64,000 nt of DNA from Anaeromassilibacillus sp. An172 (GTDB taxonomy: Bacteria > Bacillota > Clostridia > Oscillospirales > Acutalibacteraceae), in NCBI RefSeq assembly GCF_002160515.1, contig NZ_NFKS01000001.1:183140-247139 (forward strand), in the 5' to 3' direction. The stretch's first letter is position 1, and every line of letters begins with the position of its first letter. The position numbers and the translations under genes are program-made. Positions 8,647 to 17,473 of this stretch are shown piece after piece. Below the pieces are notes generated by a model. That model saw only the letters and a program-made list of their open reading frames with translations, did no database searches and was not told where the DNA came from.

Positions 8647-10389
8647 ATGGCTGATATAAAAACCAGAGATGCGGTCAAGGGTACGATTAAGACCATTGAC
8701 AAGGCTGCGGTAGCTTCCGAGCGTATGAAGTCGGCTTATTCCAAAATAAAGGACAAGGCAGAGCAAGGCTATTACGCTGAGGAAGGCTCCGCTACCGAGT
8801 ATGCCGCCGACAGAGTTTCGGCGGCTTCAGAGCGCATTACAAATGAGGGCGTTCATCAGTTCAATAAGCAAGGTCAAAAGGCGGTAAAAACCACAAAGGA
8901 CAATATCGTTAAGGCAAAGGATAAAATAGCCGATTTCAAACAGAAACGAGCCGCTAAAGCCGCTGAGAAGCGTATGTCTGGAAACAGCGTACAGACCTAC
9001 CGCAGTACCGTCAGCCGTTCCGCAGATAAGGCGGTCAAGGGCGCAAATCAAGCGGAAAAGACCATAACGCAGACTGCCCGAAGCGGAAAAAAGACAATAA
9101 AAACAGCCGCCAGAGGTACAGTAAAGACTACGCAAAAATCCGTAAAAACCGCACAGGCGACCTCAAAGGCGGCGATAAAAACTGCCGAGCATACTGCTAA
9201 AGCGACACAGACGGCGGCAAAGGCTTCCGTAAAAGCGGCTCAAAGAGCTGCACAGGCAGCCAGAGTCACGGCAAGGGCTACGATTGCTGCTGTAAAAGCT
9301 GCGGTCAAAGCGACTGCGGCGGCGGTCAAGGCGATTATCGCAGGAACAAAGGCGCTGATTGCGGCGATTGCGGCGGGCGGTTGGATTGCGGTTGTTGTGA
9401 TTTTGGTCATCTGCCTTATCGGTATGCTTGTAGGCTCGGTGTTCGGTATCTTTTTTGCGGGCGAAGACTCAGGCAGCGGAATGACGATGCAGACCGTGGT
9501 GAGGGAAATCAATACCGAATATGACAGCCGCCTTGATGAAATCAAAAACGATAATGCCTATGATGTTCTGGAGATGTCAGGAAGCCGTGCCGTCTGGAAA
9601 GAGGTGCTTGCGGTTTACTCGGTCAAGACTACTACCGATCCAGACAATCCGCAGGAAGTGGCGACAATGGACGATAATAAAAAGCAGCTATTAACGGACA
9701 TCTTCTGGGAAATGAACGAAATCAGCTCCAGAACGGAAAGCAAGACTGAAACCGTGATAACCGAAACCGATGACGGTCACGGGAATATCGTCCAGACCGA
9801 AACCACCCAGACACGGACTTACCTGTATATCACAGTCAGCCACAAAACCGCCGAGGAAATGGCAGACCAATGCGGTTTTGACGATGAGCAAAGGCAGATG
9901 TTATCCGAATTACTTGCCGATGAAAACAATTCGCTATGGTCGCAGGTGCTTTACGGTATATCTGTAGGCGACGGCGAAATCGTGACCGTGGCTCTATCGC
10001 AGGTCGGTAATATAGGCGGTCAGCCCTATTGGTCGTGGTACGGCTTCAGCTCCCGTGTCGAGTGGTGCGCCTGCTTCGTTTCGTGGTGCGCTAACGAGTG
10101 CGGTTATATTGAAAACGGCGTTATCCCAAAGTTTGCAGGCTGCATACAAGGCTCTGAATGGTTTATGGACAGAGGACAATGGCAGGACGGCGGCTTTACG
10201 CCAGAAGCAGGACACATTATCTTCTTTGACTGGGAAGGTGATGGTCTTACAGACCATGTAGGGATTGTAGAGCGTGTAGAAAACGGGACTGTCTATACGG
10301 TTGAGGGTAATTCTGGAGATGCTTGCCGACAGAACAGCTATGCTATCGGCAGCAGCGTTATCTATGGCTACGGTATTCCCGCTTATTAA
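8647..10389 (+). CDS. CD1108-type mobile-element protein with C-terminal CHAP peptidoglycan hydrolase domain
   Basis: 580 residues. Residues 1 to about 235 are very rich in Lys, Ala and Thr with repeated 'KTA..KA.K.A' patterns, likely a long coiled or DNA/wall-interacting segment. One membrane helix is at about 244-270 (GWIAVVVILVICLIGMLVGSV). The extracellular part ends in a CHAP domain with Cys in WCACFVSWC (about 475) and His in DHVGIVE (about 537). VirB1-like wall hydrolases of this kind open the cell wall for conjugation. AAGGAGG precedes the ATG. This is the last gene of the transfer module; a terminator follows. Confidence 0.88.
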   Translation: MADIKTRDAVKGTIKTIDKAAVASERMKSAYSKIKDKAEQGYYAEEGSATEYAADRVSAASERITNEGVHQFNKQGQKAVKTTKDNIVKAKDKIADFKQKRAAKAAEKRMSGNSVQTYRSTVSRSADKAVKGANQAEKTITQTARSGKKTIKTAARGTVKTTQKSVKTAQATSKAAIKTAEHTAKATQTAAKASVKAAQRAAQAARVTARATIAAVKAAVKATAAAVKAIIAGTKALIAAIAAGGWIAVVVILVICLIGMLVGSVFGIFFAGEDSGSGMTMQTVVREINTEYDSRLDEIKNDNAYDVLEMSGSRAVWKEVLAVYSVKTTTDPDNPQEVATMDDNKKQLLTDIFWEMNEISSRTESKTETVITETDDGHGNIVQTETTQTRTYLYITVSHKTAEEMADQCGFDDEQRQMLSELLADENNSLWSQVLYGISVGDGEIVTVALSQVGNIGGQPYWSWYGFSSRVEWCACFVSWCANECGYIENGVIPKFAGCIQGSEWFMDRGQWQDGGFTPEAGHIIFFDWEGDGLTDHVGIVERVENGTVYTVEGNSGDACRQNSYAIGSSVIYGYGIPAY

Positions 10390-10394
10390 AAATG

Positions 10395-10440
10395 GGCAAA
10401 AGAAAACCAGAGGTTACTCCTCTGGCTCTTTTGCCTTACA
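10395..10440. terminator. bidirectional terminator
   Basis: GGCAAAAGA..CCAGAGG pairs with CCTCTGG..TCTTTTGCC around a short loop. A-rich sequence on the left arm and T-rich on the right let it end both the transfer operon (+) and the convergent regulator gene (-). Confidence 0.7.
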
Positions 10441-10773
10441 TAGACCGTTTACAGTCGCTTCAATCACGGACAGTTCTTTATCGTCTGATTTATCGAGCTG
10501 TGCGTCTAAGCGTCTGCGGACGGAACTCTTTTTGACTTCTTTGTCAGGAAATATATACTCATCAACCGAAACATCAAACATTTGAATAAGTTGGATAAAC
10601 AGCTCGATGCTTGGATATTTTCCCTCATTTTCAATGGCTTGAATGTGTCTGGGAGCGTAGCCGATTATTTCAGAAAGCTGCTCTCTCGTCATTCCTTTTG
10701 CTTCACGGGCTTTCTTAATCGCCTGTCCTATCGGCATAAAATCGAAATCAAAATCGTTGTTTCTCTCGTCCAT
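10414..10773 (-). CDS. XRE-family helix-turn-helix regulator
   Basis: 119 residues. The HTH_3 domain (about 15-70) shows IKKAREAKGMTREQLSEIIGYAPRHIQAIENEGKYPSIELFIQLI, the Cro/C1 form. The C-terminal part is charged. ATG 10773 (MDERNN) follows AAGGTGG; an in-frame TTG 21 nt upstream lacks a site. It faces away from the small HTH gene at 10974, so it may repress one or both promoters of the intervening region, as ICE master repressors do. The target is not visible. Confidence 0.85.
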   Translation of the reverse strand: MDERNNDFDFDFMPIGQAIKKAREAKGMTREQLSEIIGYAPRHIQAIENEGKYPSIELFIQLIQMFDVSVDEYIFPDKEVKKSSVRRRLDAQLDKSDDKELSVIEATVNGLCKAKEPEE

Positions 10774-10909
10774 AAGCTCACCACCTTGCTTCAATATATC
10801 TTTCCCTTATATTGTATGGATATGTGGCTTCTTATTAAACGATGTGAAAATGCCGATTATAAGATATTTCACTTCCTGTGAATGGAGTTAAAAATTCACA
10901 TTTACACAC

Positions 10910-10938
10910 TTGATACAGTTCGTTCAAACGGCTATAAT
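10910..10938 (+). promoter_or_regulatory. strong sigma-A promoter
   Basis: TTGATA (10910-10915), 17-bp spacer, TATAAT (10933-10938), 35 bp before the small HTH gene. It can also serve the two-component genes downstream, since no terminator separates them. Confidence 0.8.
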
Positions 10939-10973
10939 GTATGCAACACCGATAACCATTTAGGAGGGCTAAA

Positions 10974-11195
10974 ATGTTTGATTATATGACCGCACAGGAA
11001 GCTGCCGAAAAGTGGGAAGTATCTCTCAGGTGGGTGCAACGGTTTTGTAAGGAAAATCGTATTGACGGCGCTATGAATATAAATCGTGTATGGCTTATTC
11101 CGAAAAACGCAAAAAAACCTTCTGATGCCCGAAAAAGGAAGCATAAAAAATCTTCCAACTCCACCTCAACTCCACTTTCCCTTGATAAACTATAG
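10974..11195 (+). CDS. small helix-turn-helix (MerR/excisionase-like) DNA-binding protein
   Basis: 73 residues. MTAQEAAEKWEVSLRWVQRFCKENRIDGAMNINRVWLIP is a winged HTH_17-type domain as in excisionases and MerR-like regulators; a basic tail (RKRKHKK) follows. TAGGAGG is at 10961-10967. It sits at the junction between the transfer module and cargo 1 and is probably cotranscribed with the regulator at 11211. Its role, regulator or DNA bending, cannot be read from sequence. Confidence 0.75.
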   Translation: MFDYMTAQEAAEKWEVSLRWVQRFCKENRIDGAMNINRVWLIPKNAKKPSDARKRKHKKSSNSTSTPLSLDKL

Positions 11196-11196
11196 T
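11156..11196 (+). promoter_or_regulatory. direct-repeat box with -10, likely response-regulator site upstream of the cargo 1 regulator
   Basis: CAACTCCAC occurs twice here in an 11-bp period, ending about 16 bp before TATAGT (11191-11196). The same 19-bp core recurs at 13379-13398 upstream of the permease genes with nearly the same distance to a -10. Tandem direct repeats overlapping the -35 are typical of OmpR-family activators. A start from this -10 would fall at or after the GGAGG of the regulator gene, so expression from it would be short-leadered or leaderless. Confidence 0.5.
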
Positions 11197-11210
11197 CGGA
11201 GGTGTTTATC

Positions 11211-11885
11211 GTGTCGAAAACAATTTTAATTATAGAGGACGAAAAAGCCATACAAAATATTATTAAAGCCTTCCTTGAGGACGCAGGATATACCACAGTT
11301 TTAGCAGATGACGGACTTGAAGGAATTGAACAATTCCATAAGTGCAGCCCCGATTTAGTGCTGCTTGACCTGATGCTGCCGAAAATCGACGGTTTTGCAG
11401 TCTGCGAATTGATTAGAAAAGAAAGCAGTATACCTGTTATTATGTTGACCGCACGGGACGATGATGACAGCCAGATAAAAGGTTTTGATGCACTGGCAGA
11501 CGATTATATTACCAAACCATTTACGATGCCCCTTGTCATGCGTCGGATTGAAGCCGTATTGCGCCGCACGGAGCAGGGAAACCAGACTGAGAACACAGTA
11601 ATACACTACAAAAACATTTCCTTAGACATCGACAGCTTTACTGTACTTGTGAATGGAGAAAACATTTCTCTCACAACACGAGAATTTGAAATATTGAAGC
11701 TGTTATTGGAAAATCAAGGGCGTGTTTTTACAAGGGACAACCTGCTGAATACTATCTGGGGCTATGACTACTTTGGAGATGCTAAGATTGTGAATACACA
11801 CATCAAAAATATCCGCAGAAAATTGGGTGTGGACTACATAGATACAATCAGAGGGGTGGGATATAAAATTGAAAAAGAGAATTAG
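11211..11885 (+). CDS. OmpR/PhoB-family response regulator
   Basis: 224 residues. The receiver domain has acidic residues IIEDE, the phosphorylation Asp in DLVLLDLMLP (about 52) and Lys in ITKPF (about 102). The C-terminal winged helix ends in IRRKLG..YIDTIRGVGYKIE. GTG 11211 follows GGAGG (11198-11202) by 8 nt; the GTG at 11202 overlaps the site. It is paired with the kinase gene that overlaps its end and most likely controls the adjacent ABC transporter genes. Confidence 0.92.
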   Translation: MSKTILIIEDEKAIQNIIKAFLEDAGYTTVLADDGLEGIEQFHKCSPDLVLLDLMLPKIDGFAVCELIRKESSIPVIMLTARDDDDSQIKGFDALADDYITKPFTMPLVMRRIEAVLRRTEQGNQTENTVIHYKNISLDIDSFTVLVNGENISLTTREFEILKLLLENQGRVFTRDNLLNTIWGYDYFGDAKIVNTHIKNIRRKLGVDYIDTIRGVGYKIEKEN

Positions 11886-13269
11886 CAAAAGTATTCAGGC
11901 AAAAACTTTTATCAGTATGATGGTACTGCTCATCGGCTGCTGTATCATCATCTACAGTATGGTAATGATATTCCTGCCGAAAAATTATCAGACAGAGCTT
12001 GAACATCAGGTTTCGGCAGACTTTTATAATATGGTTGAGATGTTGGAAAGGGACGGTTGGGAAGCAAGCTCTGACAGCCTACTTGAGTTTTCTATGAAGA
12101 ACAATGCCACCGTTAAAATCAATGATGAAAATAATAACAATGTATTCTCTGTGAATTTTGCAAATATGGAGGACGGAGAAATTGCTTCATCATCTTCACC
12201 GTCGATGAGCTGCTCGGCAACTTTCGTACAGGGCGGACGGACTTACCAGCTTTCTGCTATCGTTTCCCTTGTAGCGGTAAGCCAGTCCTATGATATTTTG
12301 ATAAAGCTCCTGCCATTTATCGCAGCTATGATACTTTTCATTTCCGTTATCGGTGCTTTCGTCTGCTCCCGCTATTTTTCAAAACCGTTGGTGGATATTT
12401 GCAGCGTTGCGAAACGAATGACAAGGCTTGATATGACTTGGAAGTGCGATGTGAAACGGCAAGATGAAATTGGAGTTTTAGCAGCCAGCTTGAATGAAAT
12501 GTCAGGTCGGTTAAGTGTTGCATTAGATAGTCTGAAAACAGCAAATGAGCAGCTACAGCAGGATATTGAAAAGGAACGAGAACAGGAAAAACAACGAGTT
12601 GACTTTTTTACTTCTGTTTCCCACGAGCTTAAAACTCCTATCGCAATCATCAAGGGCGAACTGGAAGGTATGATATACAAGGTCGGTGAATATAAAGACA
12701 GAGATACTTATTTGCGCCATTGTCTGAAAACTGTCAATGATATGGAACATATCGTAAAAGAAATTCTATCGGCGGCAAGAATGGGTGGAAGCGATTTTCA
12801 GCTTGTGCGTTCTGACTTGAATATCAGTCAGATGCTTCAAAAGGTTTGCCGAAATAATAGCGGCAGGATTGAGGATAAAGAAATGAAGCTGAATATGGAG
12901 ATACAGCCAGACTTTCATTATGAGGGCGACGGACGGCTGCTCGAAAAGGTGTTTTCCAATGTTATCAGCAATGCGATTGCTTACTCTCCGATGGGTGCTG
13001 TTATAACTGTTTCATTAAAAAACGGAGTTTTTTCTGTGGAAAATACAGGCGTTCATATAGCAGAGGAAGATTTGAAACAAATATTTGTACCTTTTTATCG
13101 GGTAGATAAATCCCGCAATCGGAATAGCGGGGGTAGTGGCTTGGGACTGTATATTACAAAAACAATACTCGACCATCACGGCATCTCACATAAAATGGAG
13201 AATACAGAAAATGGTGTACGGTTTACGGCGATTTTCGATATAGCGGAACAACATTATCTAAATAAATGA
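11869..13269 (+). CDS. sensor histidine kinase of cargo 1 (TTG start)
   Basis: 466 residues. Two membrane helices (about 12-32 and 145-166) flank an extracellular domain of roughly 110 residues, then HAMP. The H-box SHELKTPIAI carries the phosphorylated His near 252, and the ATPase domain has N-box NVISNAIAYSP and G-box GSGLGLYITK. TTG 11869 overlaps the regulator gene by 17 bp, behind GAGGGG. The long extracellular loop suggests sensing of an external peptide or of the transporter itself. Confidence 0.92.
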   Translation: MKKRISKSIQAKTFISMMVLLIGCCIIIYSMVMIFLPKNYQTELEHQVSADFYNMVEMLERDGWEASSDSLLEFSMKNNATVKINDENNNNVFSVNFANMEDGEIASSSSPSMSCSATFVQGGRTYQLSAIVSLVAVSQSYDILIKLLPFIAAMILFISVIGAFVCSRYFSKPLVDICSVAKRMTRLDMTWKCDVKRQDEIGVLAASLNEMSGRLSVALDSLKTANEQLQQDIEKEREQEKQRVDFFTSVSHELKTPIAIIKGELEGMIYKVGEYKDRDTYLRHCLKTVNDMEHIVKEILSAARMGGSDFQLVRSDLNISQMLQKVCRNNSGRIEDKEMKLNMEIQPDFHYEGDGRLLEKVFSNVISNAIAYSPMGAVITVSLKNGVFSVENTGVHIAEEDLKQIFVPFYRVDKSRNRNSGGSGLGLYITKTILDHHGISHKMENTENGVRFTAIFDIAEQHYLNK

Positions 13270-13309
13270 AAATCTTTGCTCCACACTAAATCTCAATATC
13301 TCTTTATAT

Positions 13310-13348
13310 AACCGAGAGGTTTTCCTTGTGAAAGCCTCTCGGTTTTTC
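13310..13348 (+). terminator. terminator after the kinase gene
   Basis: AACCGAGAGG pairs with CCTCTCGGTT, followed by a T-run. It separates the regulatory genes from the transporter genes, which therefore need their own promoter. Confidence 0.8.
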
Positions 13349-13376
13349 ATTGAATGACTGCTCCACCTAAAATACT

Positions 13377-13421
13377 CCTCAACTCCACCTCAACTCCATT
13401 TTTCTTTCGTATTTTTATGAT
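13377..13421 (+). promoter_or_regulatory. second direct-repeat box and putative regulated promoter of the FtsX permease operon
   Basis: Repeats of CAACTCCA in an 11-bp period (about 13379-13398) precede TATGAT (13416-13421) by 17 bp. The core is identical over 19 bp to the box at 11156. No good -35 is present, as expected when an OmpR-type regulator overlapping the -35 activates transcription. Confidence 0.55.
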
Positions 13422-13475
13422 GTCCTCAGTCAGACCTGAGCGCACACAACGATATGAAAAACAGGAGGTGCAAAA

Positions 13476-13532
13476 GTGACTTATATACAAAGCAGTATTC
13501 ATCACAGAAAAAACGAGGTGGCTGAAAAATGA
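13476..13532 (+). CDS. 18-aa leader peptide coupled to the first permease
   Basis: AGGAGGTG (13463-13470) precedes GTG 13476. The frame reads MTYIQSSIHHRKNEVAEK and stops at TGA 13530-13532, which overlaps the ATG of the permease as ATGA. The good ribosome site and stop-start overlap argue for translation. The function may be only translational coupling of the permease; the peptide has no hydrophobic stretch. Confidence 0.5.
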   Translation: MTYIQSSIHHRKNEVAEK

Positions 13533-14869
13533 ATTTAGCAAAAAGGGCGTGTCTGTACTTAGTGCGAAAGAAAGGAAAAACAGCAACGCTGCTTGCCTTT
13601 TTACTTGTAATGGCAACGCTGATGCTGACCTGTCTTTCTATTCAGTCTGCAACAGAAACAGCAAACGCTAATATTAAAAAGGCGCTGATGGGATACTTTA
13701 CTATCAATGCGAAGCAGCTTCAAACGGGTATTACAGAAGATACTCTAAATCAGATTTTATCCATAGACGGATTGAGTGGCAATTACACGCTTCGTTCTTA
13801 TTCTTACGCAAATTATTCTGATGCAGACGGAAAACCTCTCGCAATTAACACGGAAGATGCGGCGCAAGTCCCTGAAGGCTATGAAAATGCAGGGCGAATC
13901 GTGGCAAATACGAATTCAGACAACGACAGTTATTTTACAGATGGCGGCTTTGAGTTGGTAAAAGGGACTGCCATTACATCAGCAAATAAAAACAGTGTAC
14001 TTATCCACGAAAAATTTGCCGAGCGAAACGGTCTGTCTGTGGGCGACACTATGCGGCTTACAGATGTCACAGACGAAAACCGCAGTATTAGTGCAACCGT
14101 GGCAGGGATTTTTACGAACACAAAGGAGCAGGACTCTATCGGTATCGCTCCGTCTTATGATTTATACGATAACATTGTGTTTACTGACCTCTCTACTGTG
14201 TCTTATCTGCTCTATGGGACAGATGGAGAAACGAGTGTACAGTATGGGGATTTCTATGTGAATGACCCTGACGAGCTTGACCGCATTATGACAGAAGTTG
14301 AGGAAATTGAAGGTGTGAATTGGGACAACTGTACGCTGACCCGCTATGATAACGACTACCAAAACGCAAAAGAGTCGCTTGCAGGCTTGCAGAATATCGT
14401 TTTTATTGCCATAGCGGTTGTATCTGTCATCTGCTTTTTGGTACTTGCCCTGTTCCTGACTTTGCGGCTGCGTGGGCGTATCCACGAAACGGGCGTTTAT
14501 CTGGCAATGGGGATTTCAAAAGGTGCTGTGCTGATGCAGTATTTATTGGAAGTTCTGATTGTGGCTGTAGCAGCCTTGCTTATTTCTTATGGAGCAAGCT
14601 CGGCAATTTCCGACCAGATTGGTAGTAGGCTTCTCTCACAGGTTACAGCAGAAACCTATGAAACGGTTGAGCTTACCGATGAAGCGGAAAATACAGAGCA
14701 ACCGTCCGCCGAGGACTTGGGATTATCTGAAATTGTCGTAGATGTTTCAGCAGAGGACTATGCGCTTGTATGGGGCTTTGGATTGGTGCTTTGTCTGGCT
14801 TCCACTGCACTTGCCGCATATCCGATTATGAAAATGAAACCAAAGAATATTTTATCGCAAATGAGTTAG
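13529..14869 (+). CDS. FtsX/MacB-type ABC transporter permease 1
   Basis: 446 residues. One membrane helix near the N-terminus (about 20-40), a large extracellular domain of about 250 residues, then three helices (about 288-310, 335-358, 408-430) with the FtsX domain. This four-helix topology is that of MacB-like permeases, which act as mechanotransmitters or peptide exporters. The acidic segment ELTDEAENTEQPSAEDLG before the last helix is absent from the next two permeases. GAGGTGG lies within the leader ORF end. Confidence 0.85.
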   Translation: MNLAKRACLYLVRKKGKTATLLAFLLVMATLMLTCLSIQSATETANANIKKALMGYFTINAKQLQTGITEDTLNQILSIDGLSGNYTLRSYSYANYSDADGKPLAINTEDAAQVPEGYENAGRIVANTNSDNDSYFTDGGFELVKGTAITSANKNSVLIHEKFAERNGLSVGDTMRLTDVTDENRSISATVAGIFTNTKEQDSIGIAPSYDLYDNIVFTDLSTVSYLLYGTDGETSVQYGDFYVNDPDELDRIMTEVEEIEGVNWDNCTLTRYDNDYQNAKESLAGLQNIVFIAIAVVSVICFLVLALFLTLRLRGRIHETGVYLAMGISKGAVLMQYLLEVLIVAVAALLISYGASSAISDQIGSRLLSQVTAETYETVELTDEAENTEQPSAEDLGLSEIVVDVSAEDYALVWGFGLVLCLASTALAAYPIMKMKPKNILSQMS

Positions 14870-14879
14870 GAGGCTCACA

Positions 14880-16148
14880 ATGAATTTAGGAATAAGAGCG
14901 ATTTTATATACTGTCCGAAAGTGGAAAAAGACGCTGCTTATATTCTGCCTGCTTCTTTCCATTACAACTCTAACGCTGTCAGGTCTTGCTATCGCTGATG
15001 CACAAGAAGAACAAGCAGAGGAAGTCCGTGGGACAACGGGAGCAAGTTTCACGGTGGAAAGGAATTTATCCACAGGCGGTTGGTCTAATGGCAGCGATGG
15101 CACTTATAGTACACAAGAATTTATTTCTGAAGATATGATTAAAGAAATTGCGTCAGTGGACGGAATAGCTGGATATGATGCTTCGTTTATTTTAATGCCG
15201 TTTTTTTATGACGAAACGGGAAAAGCATTACCTGCAACAATTTACAGCTTTTTTACTTATGGTACGCTCAACTCTGAATACAGCGAACTGTTTTTGTCTG
15301 GAAGATTTGAATTAGTCGAAGGCTCTCATATCACAGACGAGATGACCAATGGTATTATCATTAGTCGTGAACTTGCTGAAGATAATGGGCTGAAAATAGG
15401 CGATATGATAACTGGTGTATGCTATCCAGAGAATAATACCCCAGAGGTAGAAATGGAGCTGGTCGGTATTTTTGATGTGGTAGCAGACAAAGATGACCAA
15501 GTAAATATGTATGACGCTTCATCCTACTTTGATTATTCTGATTACACTTTTTGCAGTATGGGAGCAATGGATAAGATGGTTGAAGGATGGGGAGATGATG
15601 AAATTGAAGAAGCATATTTTTATGTTTCAGACGCTGCACAATTAGACAATGTAATTGAAGAAGTGAAAAAGATTTCATCTATCAACTGGAACAATTTTAA
15701 TATCACTGCCAACGATGAAGTCTATCAAAACATTTCCAGTTCTCTTTCTGATACTGGGACTTTGATTACTACGCTTATCATCGTCATCACAGTTGTGAGT
15801 ATGGTGTTGATTATCCTGATTTTGTCGATGTCTGTACGGAGCAGGAAAAGAGAAATGGGTATTTTGCTTGCTGTCGGTATCGCAAAGCCCTCGGTTATCT
15901 TACAGTATGTGCTTGAAACTGCGCTGATAGCGGTTGTTGCATTTCCTCTTGCATATCTGTCAAGTCGTCAGGTAGCGGGAACGCTTGGTACTCTCTTTGG
16001 AAAGGCGGCAGAGAATGTTGTTGTTACATCGCAGCACTTTGCTCTGGTGGCAGTTGTAGGAAGTATCCTGCTGATTATAGCAGTAATCGTATCCTGCATA
16101 CCCGCCCTGCGCTTTAAGCCGAAACAAATACTCTCACAGATGGAATAA
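14880..16148 (+). CDS. FtsX/MacB-type ABC transporter permease 2
   Basis: 422 residues with the same four-helix topology: helix about 15-36, external domain, then helices near 290-315, 335-360 and 385-408. It is a close paralogue of the next gene: the first 65 residues and the last 130 or so are almost the same, while the external middle part differs more. TTAGGAGG is directly before the ATG, 10 bp after permease 1. Confidence 0.87.
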   Translation: MNLGIRAILYTVRKWKKTLLIFCLLLSITTLTLSGLAIADAQEEQAEEVRGTTGASFTVERNLSTGGWSNGSDGTYSTQEFISEDMIKEIASVDGIAGYDASFILMPFFYDETGKALPATIYSFFTYGTLNSEYSELFLSGRFELVEGSHITDEMTNGIIISRELAEDNGLKIGDMITGVCYPENNTPEVEMELVGIFDVVADKDDQVNMYDASSYFDYSDYTFCSMGAMDKMVEGWGDDEIEEAYFYVSDAAQLDNVIEEVKKISSINWNNFNITANDEVYQNISSSLSDTGTLITTLIIVITVVSMVLIILILSMSVRSRKREMGILLAVGIAKPSVILQYVLETALIAVVAFPLAYLSSRQVAGTLGTLFGKAAENVVVTSQHFALVAVVGSILLIIAVIVSCIPALRFKPKQILSQME

Positions 16149-16163
16149 AGGAGGTCAGGCATA

Positions 16164-17429
16164 ATGAATTTAGGAATAAGAGCAATTCTATATACAACCC
16201 GAAAATGGAAAAAGACGCTGCTCATATTTTGTCTGCTTCTTTCCATTACAACGCTGGTACTGTCAGGTCTTGCTATCGCTGATGCACAAGAAGAACAGAC
16301 AGAGGAAGTGCGTGGGACAACGGGAGCAAGTTTTACGGTGGAGCGTGACATATCTACTGGCGGTTGGACGAGTGGTTATAGTACGCAGGAATTTATGACG
16401 GACGATATGATAAAAGAGATTGCCGCAGTCGATGGTATTGCTGGCTACGACGCTTCTCTGATAACCTTACCCCGTTTCTTTAATGATAAGGGAGAGGCTT
16501 TTGTAACAGTAGAAAATTATAGCTACTATTGCTATGGCTCTTACAATTCTCAATATCACGAACTGTTTTTATCTGGGCGTTTTGAATTGGTAGAAGGAAA
16601 ACATATCACAGATGATATGTCGAATGGTGTTATCATCAGCAAGGAGCTTGCAGACAGGAACAATTTGAAAGTCGGAGATACCGTAACGGGTATTTATTAT
16701 CCTGAGAACAATACTCCTGCAGTAGATATGGAAATTGTCGGTCTTTTCGACATTGTAGCTGACAAGGACGATGCAGTTAATATGTATGATGACTCATCTT
16801 ACTATGACTATTCCAACTATGTTTTTTGCAGTATGGAAGCAGCGAAAGGCTTGATAAAAGGTTGGGGCGAAGACGGCGACGGCATTTCAGAAGCATATTA
16901 CTATGTTTCAGACGCCGCACAGTTAGACAGCGTTATCAAAGAAGTACAGGGCATTTCCTCTGTCAACTGGAACAATTATAAGATAACTTCCAATGATGAG
17001 GTGTATCAAAATATTTCCAGTTCCCTTTCTGATACTGGAACACTGATTACTACACTTATCATTGTTATCACAGTGGTAAGTATGGTGTTGATTATCCTGA
17101 TTTTGTCGATGTCTGTACGGAGCAGAAAAAGAGAAATGGGTATTTTGCTTGCTGTAGGTATCGCAAAGCCCTCTGTAATCTTACAGTATATACTTGAAAC
17201 CGCTTTGATAGCGGTTGTCGCATTCCCTCTTGCTTACTTATCCAGTAGGCAGGTTGCAGGAGCGATTGGTACTCTCTTTGGAAAGGCGGCGGAGAATGTA
17301 GTTGTTACACCGCAGCATTTCGCTTTGGTGGCAGTTGTAGGAGGTATCCTGCTGATTATAGCAGTAATCGTATCCTGCATACCCGCCCTGCGCTTTAAGC
17401 CGAAACAAATACTGTCGCAGATGGAGTAA
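16164..17429 (+). CDS. FtsX/MacB-type ABC transporter permease 3 (tandem copy of permease 2)
   Basis: 421 residues. Membrane parts are nearly identical to permease 2, even at DNA level (for example the stretch around 17090-17400 against 15810-16140). The external domain (about 60-270) is more divergent. AAAGGAGG precedes the ATG. Tandem duplication followed by change in the outward-facing domain suggests different ligands or a heterodimer of permeases 2 and 3. Confidence 0.87.
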   Translation: MNLGIRAILYTTRKWKKTLLIFCLLLSITTLVLSGLAIADAQEEQTEEVRGTTGASFTVERDISTGGWTSGYSTQEFMTDDMIKEIAAVDGIAGYDASLITLPRFFNDKGEAFVTVENYSYYCYGSYNSQYHELFLSGRFELVEGKHITDDMSNGVIISKELADRNNLKVGDTVTGIYYPENNTPAVDMEIVGLFDIVADKDDAVNMYDDSSYYDYSNYVFCSMEAAKGLIKGWGEDGDGISEAYYYVSDAAQLDSVIKEVQGISSVNWNNYKITSNDEVYQNISSSLSDTGTLITTLIIVITVVSMVLIILILSMSVRSRKREMGILLAVGIAKPSVILQYILETALIAVVAFPLAYLSSRQVAGAIGTLFGKAAENVVVTPQHFALVAVVGGILLIIAVIVSCIPALRFKPKQILSQME

Positions 17430-17473
17430 CTTTGAGCTGATATAACTACACAAAAAGAAATGAGGTAATCAGT

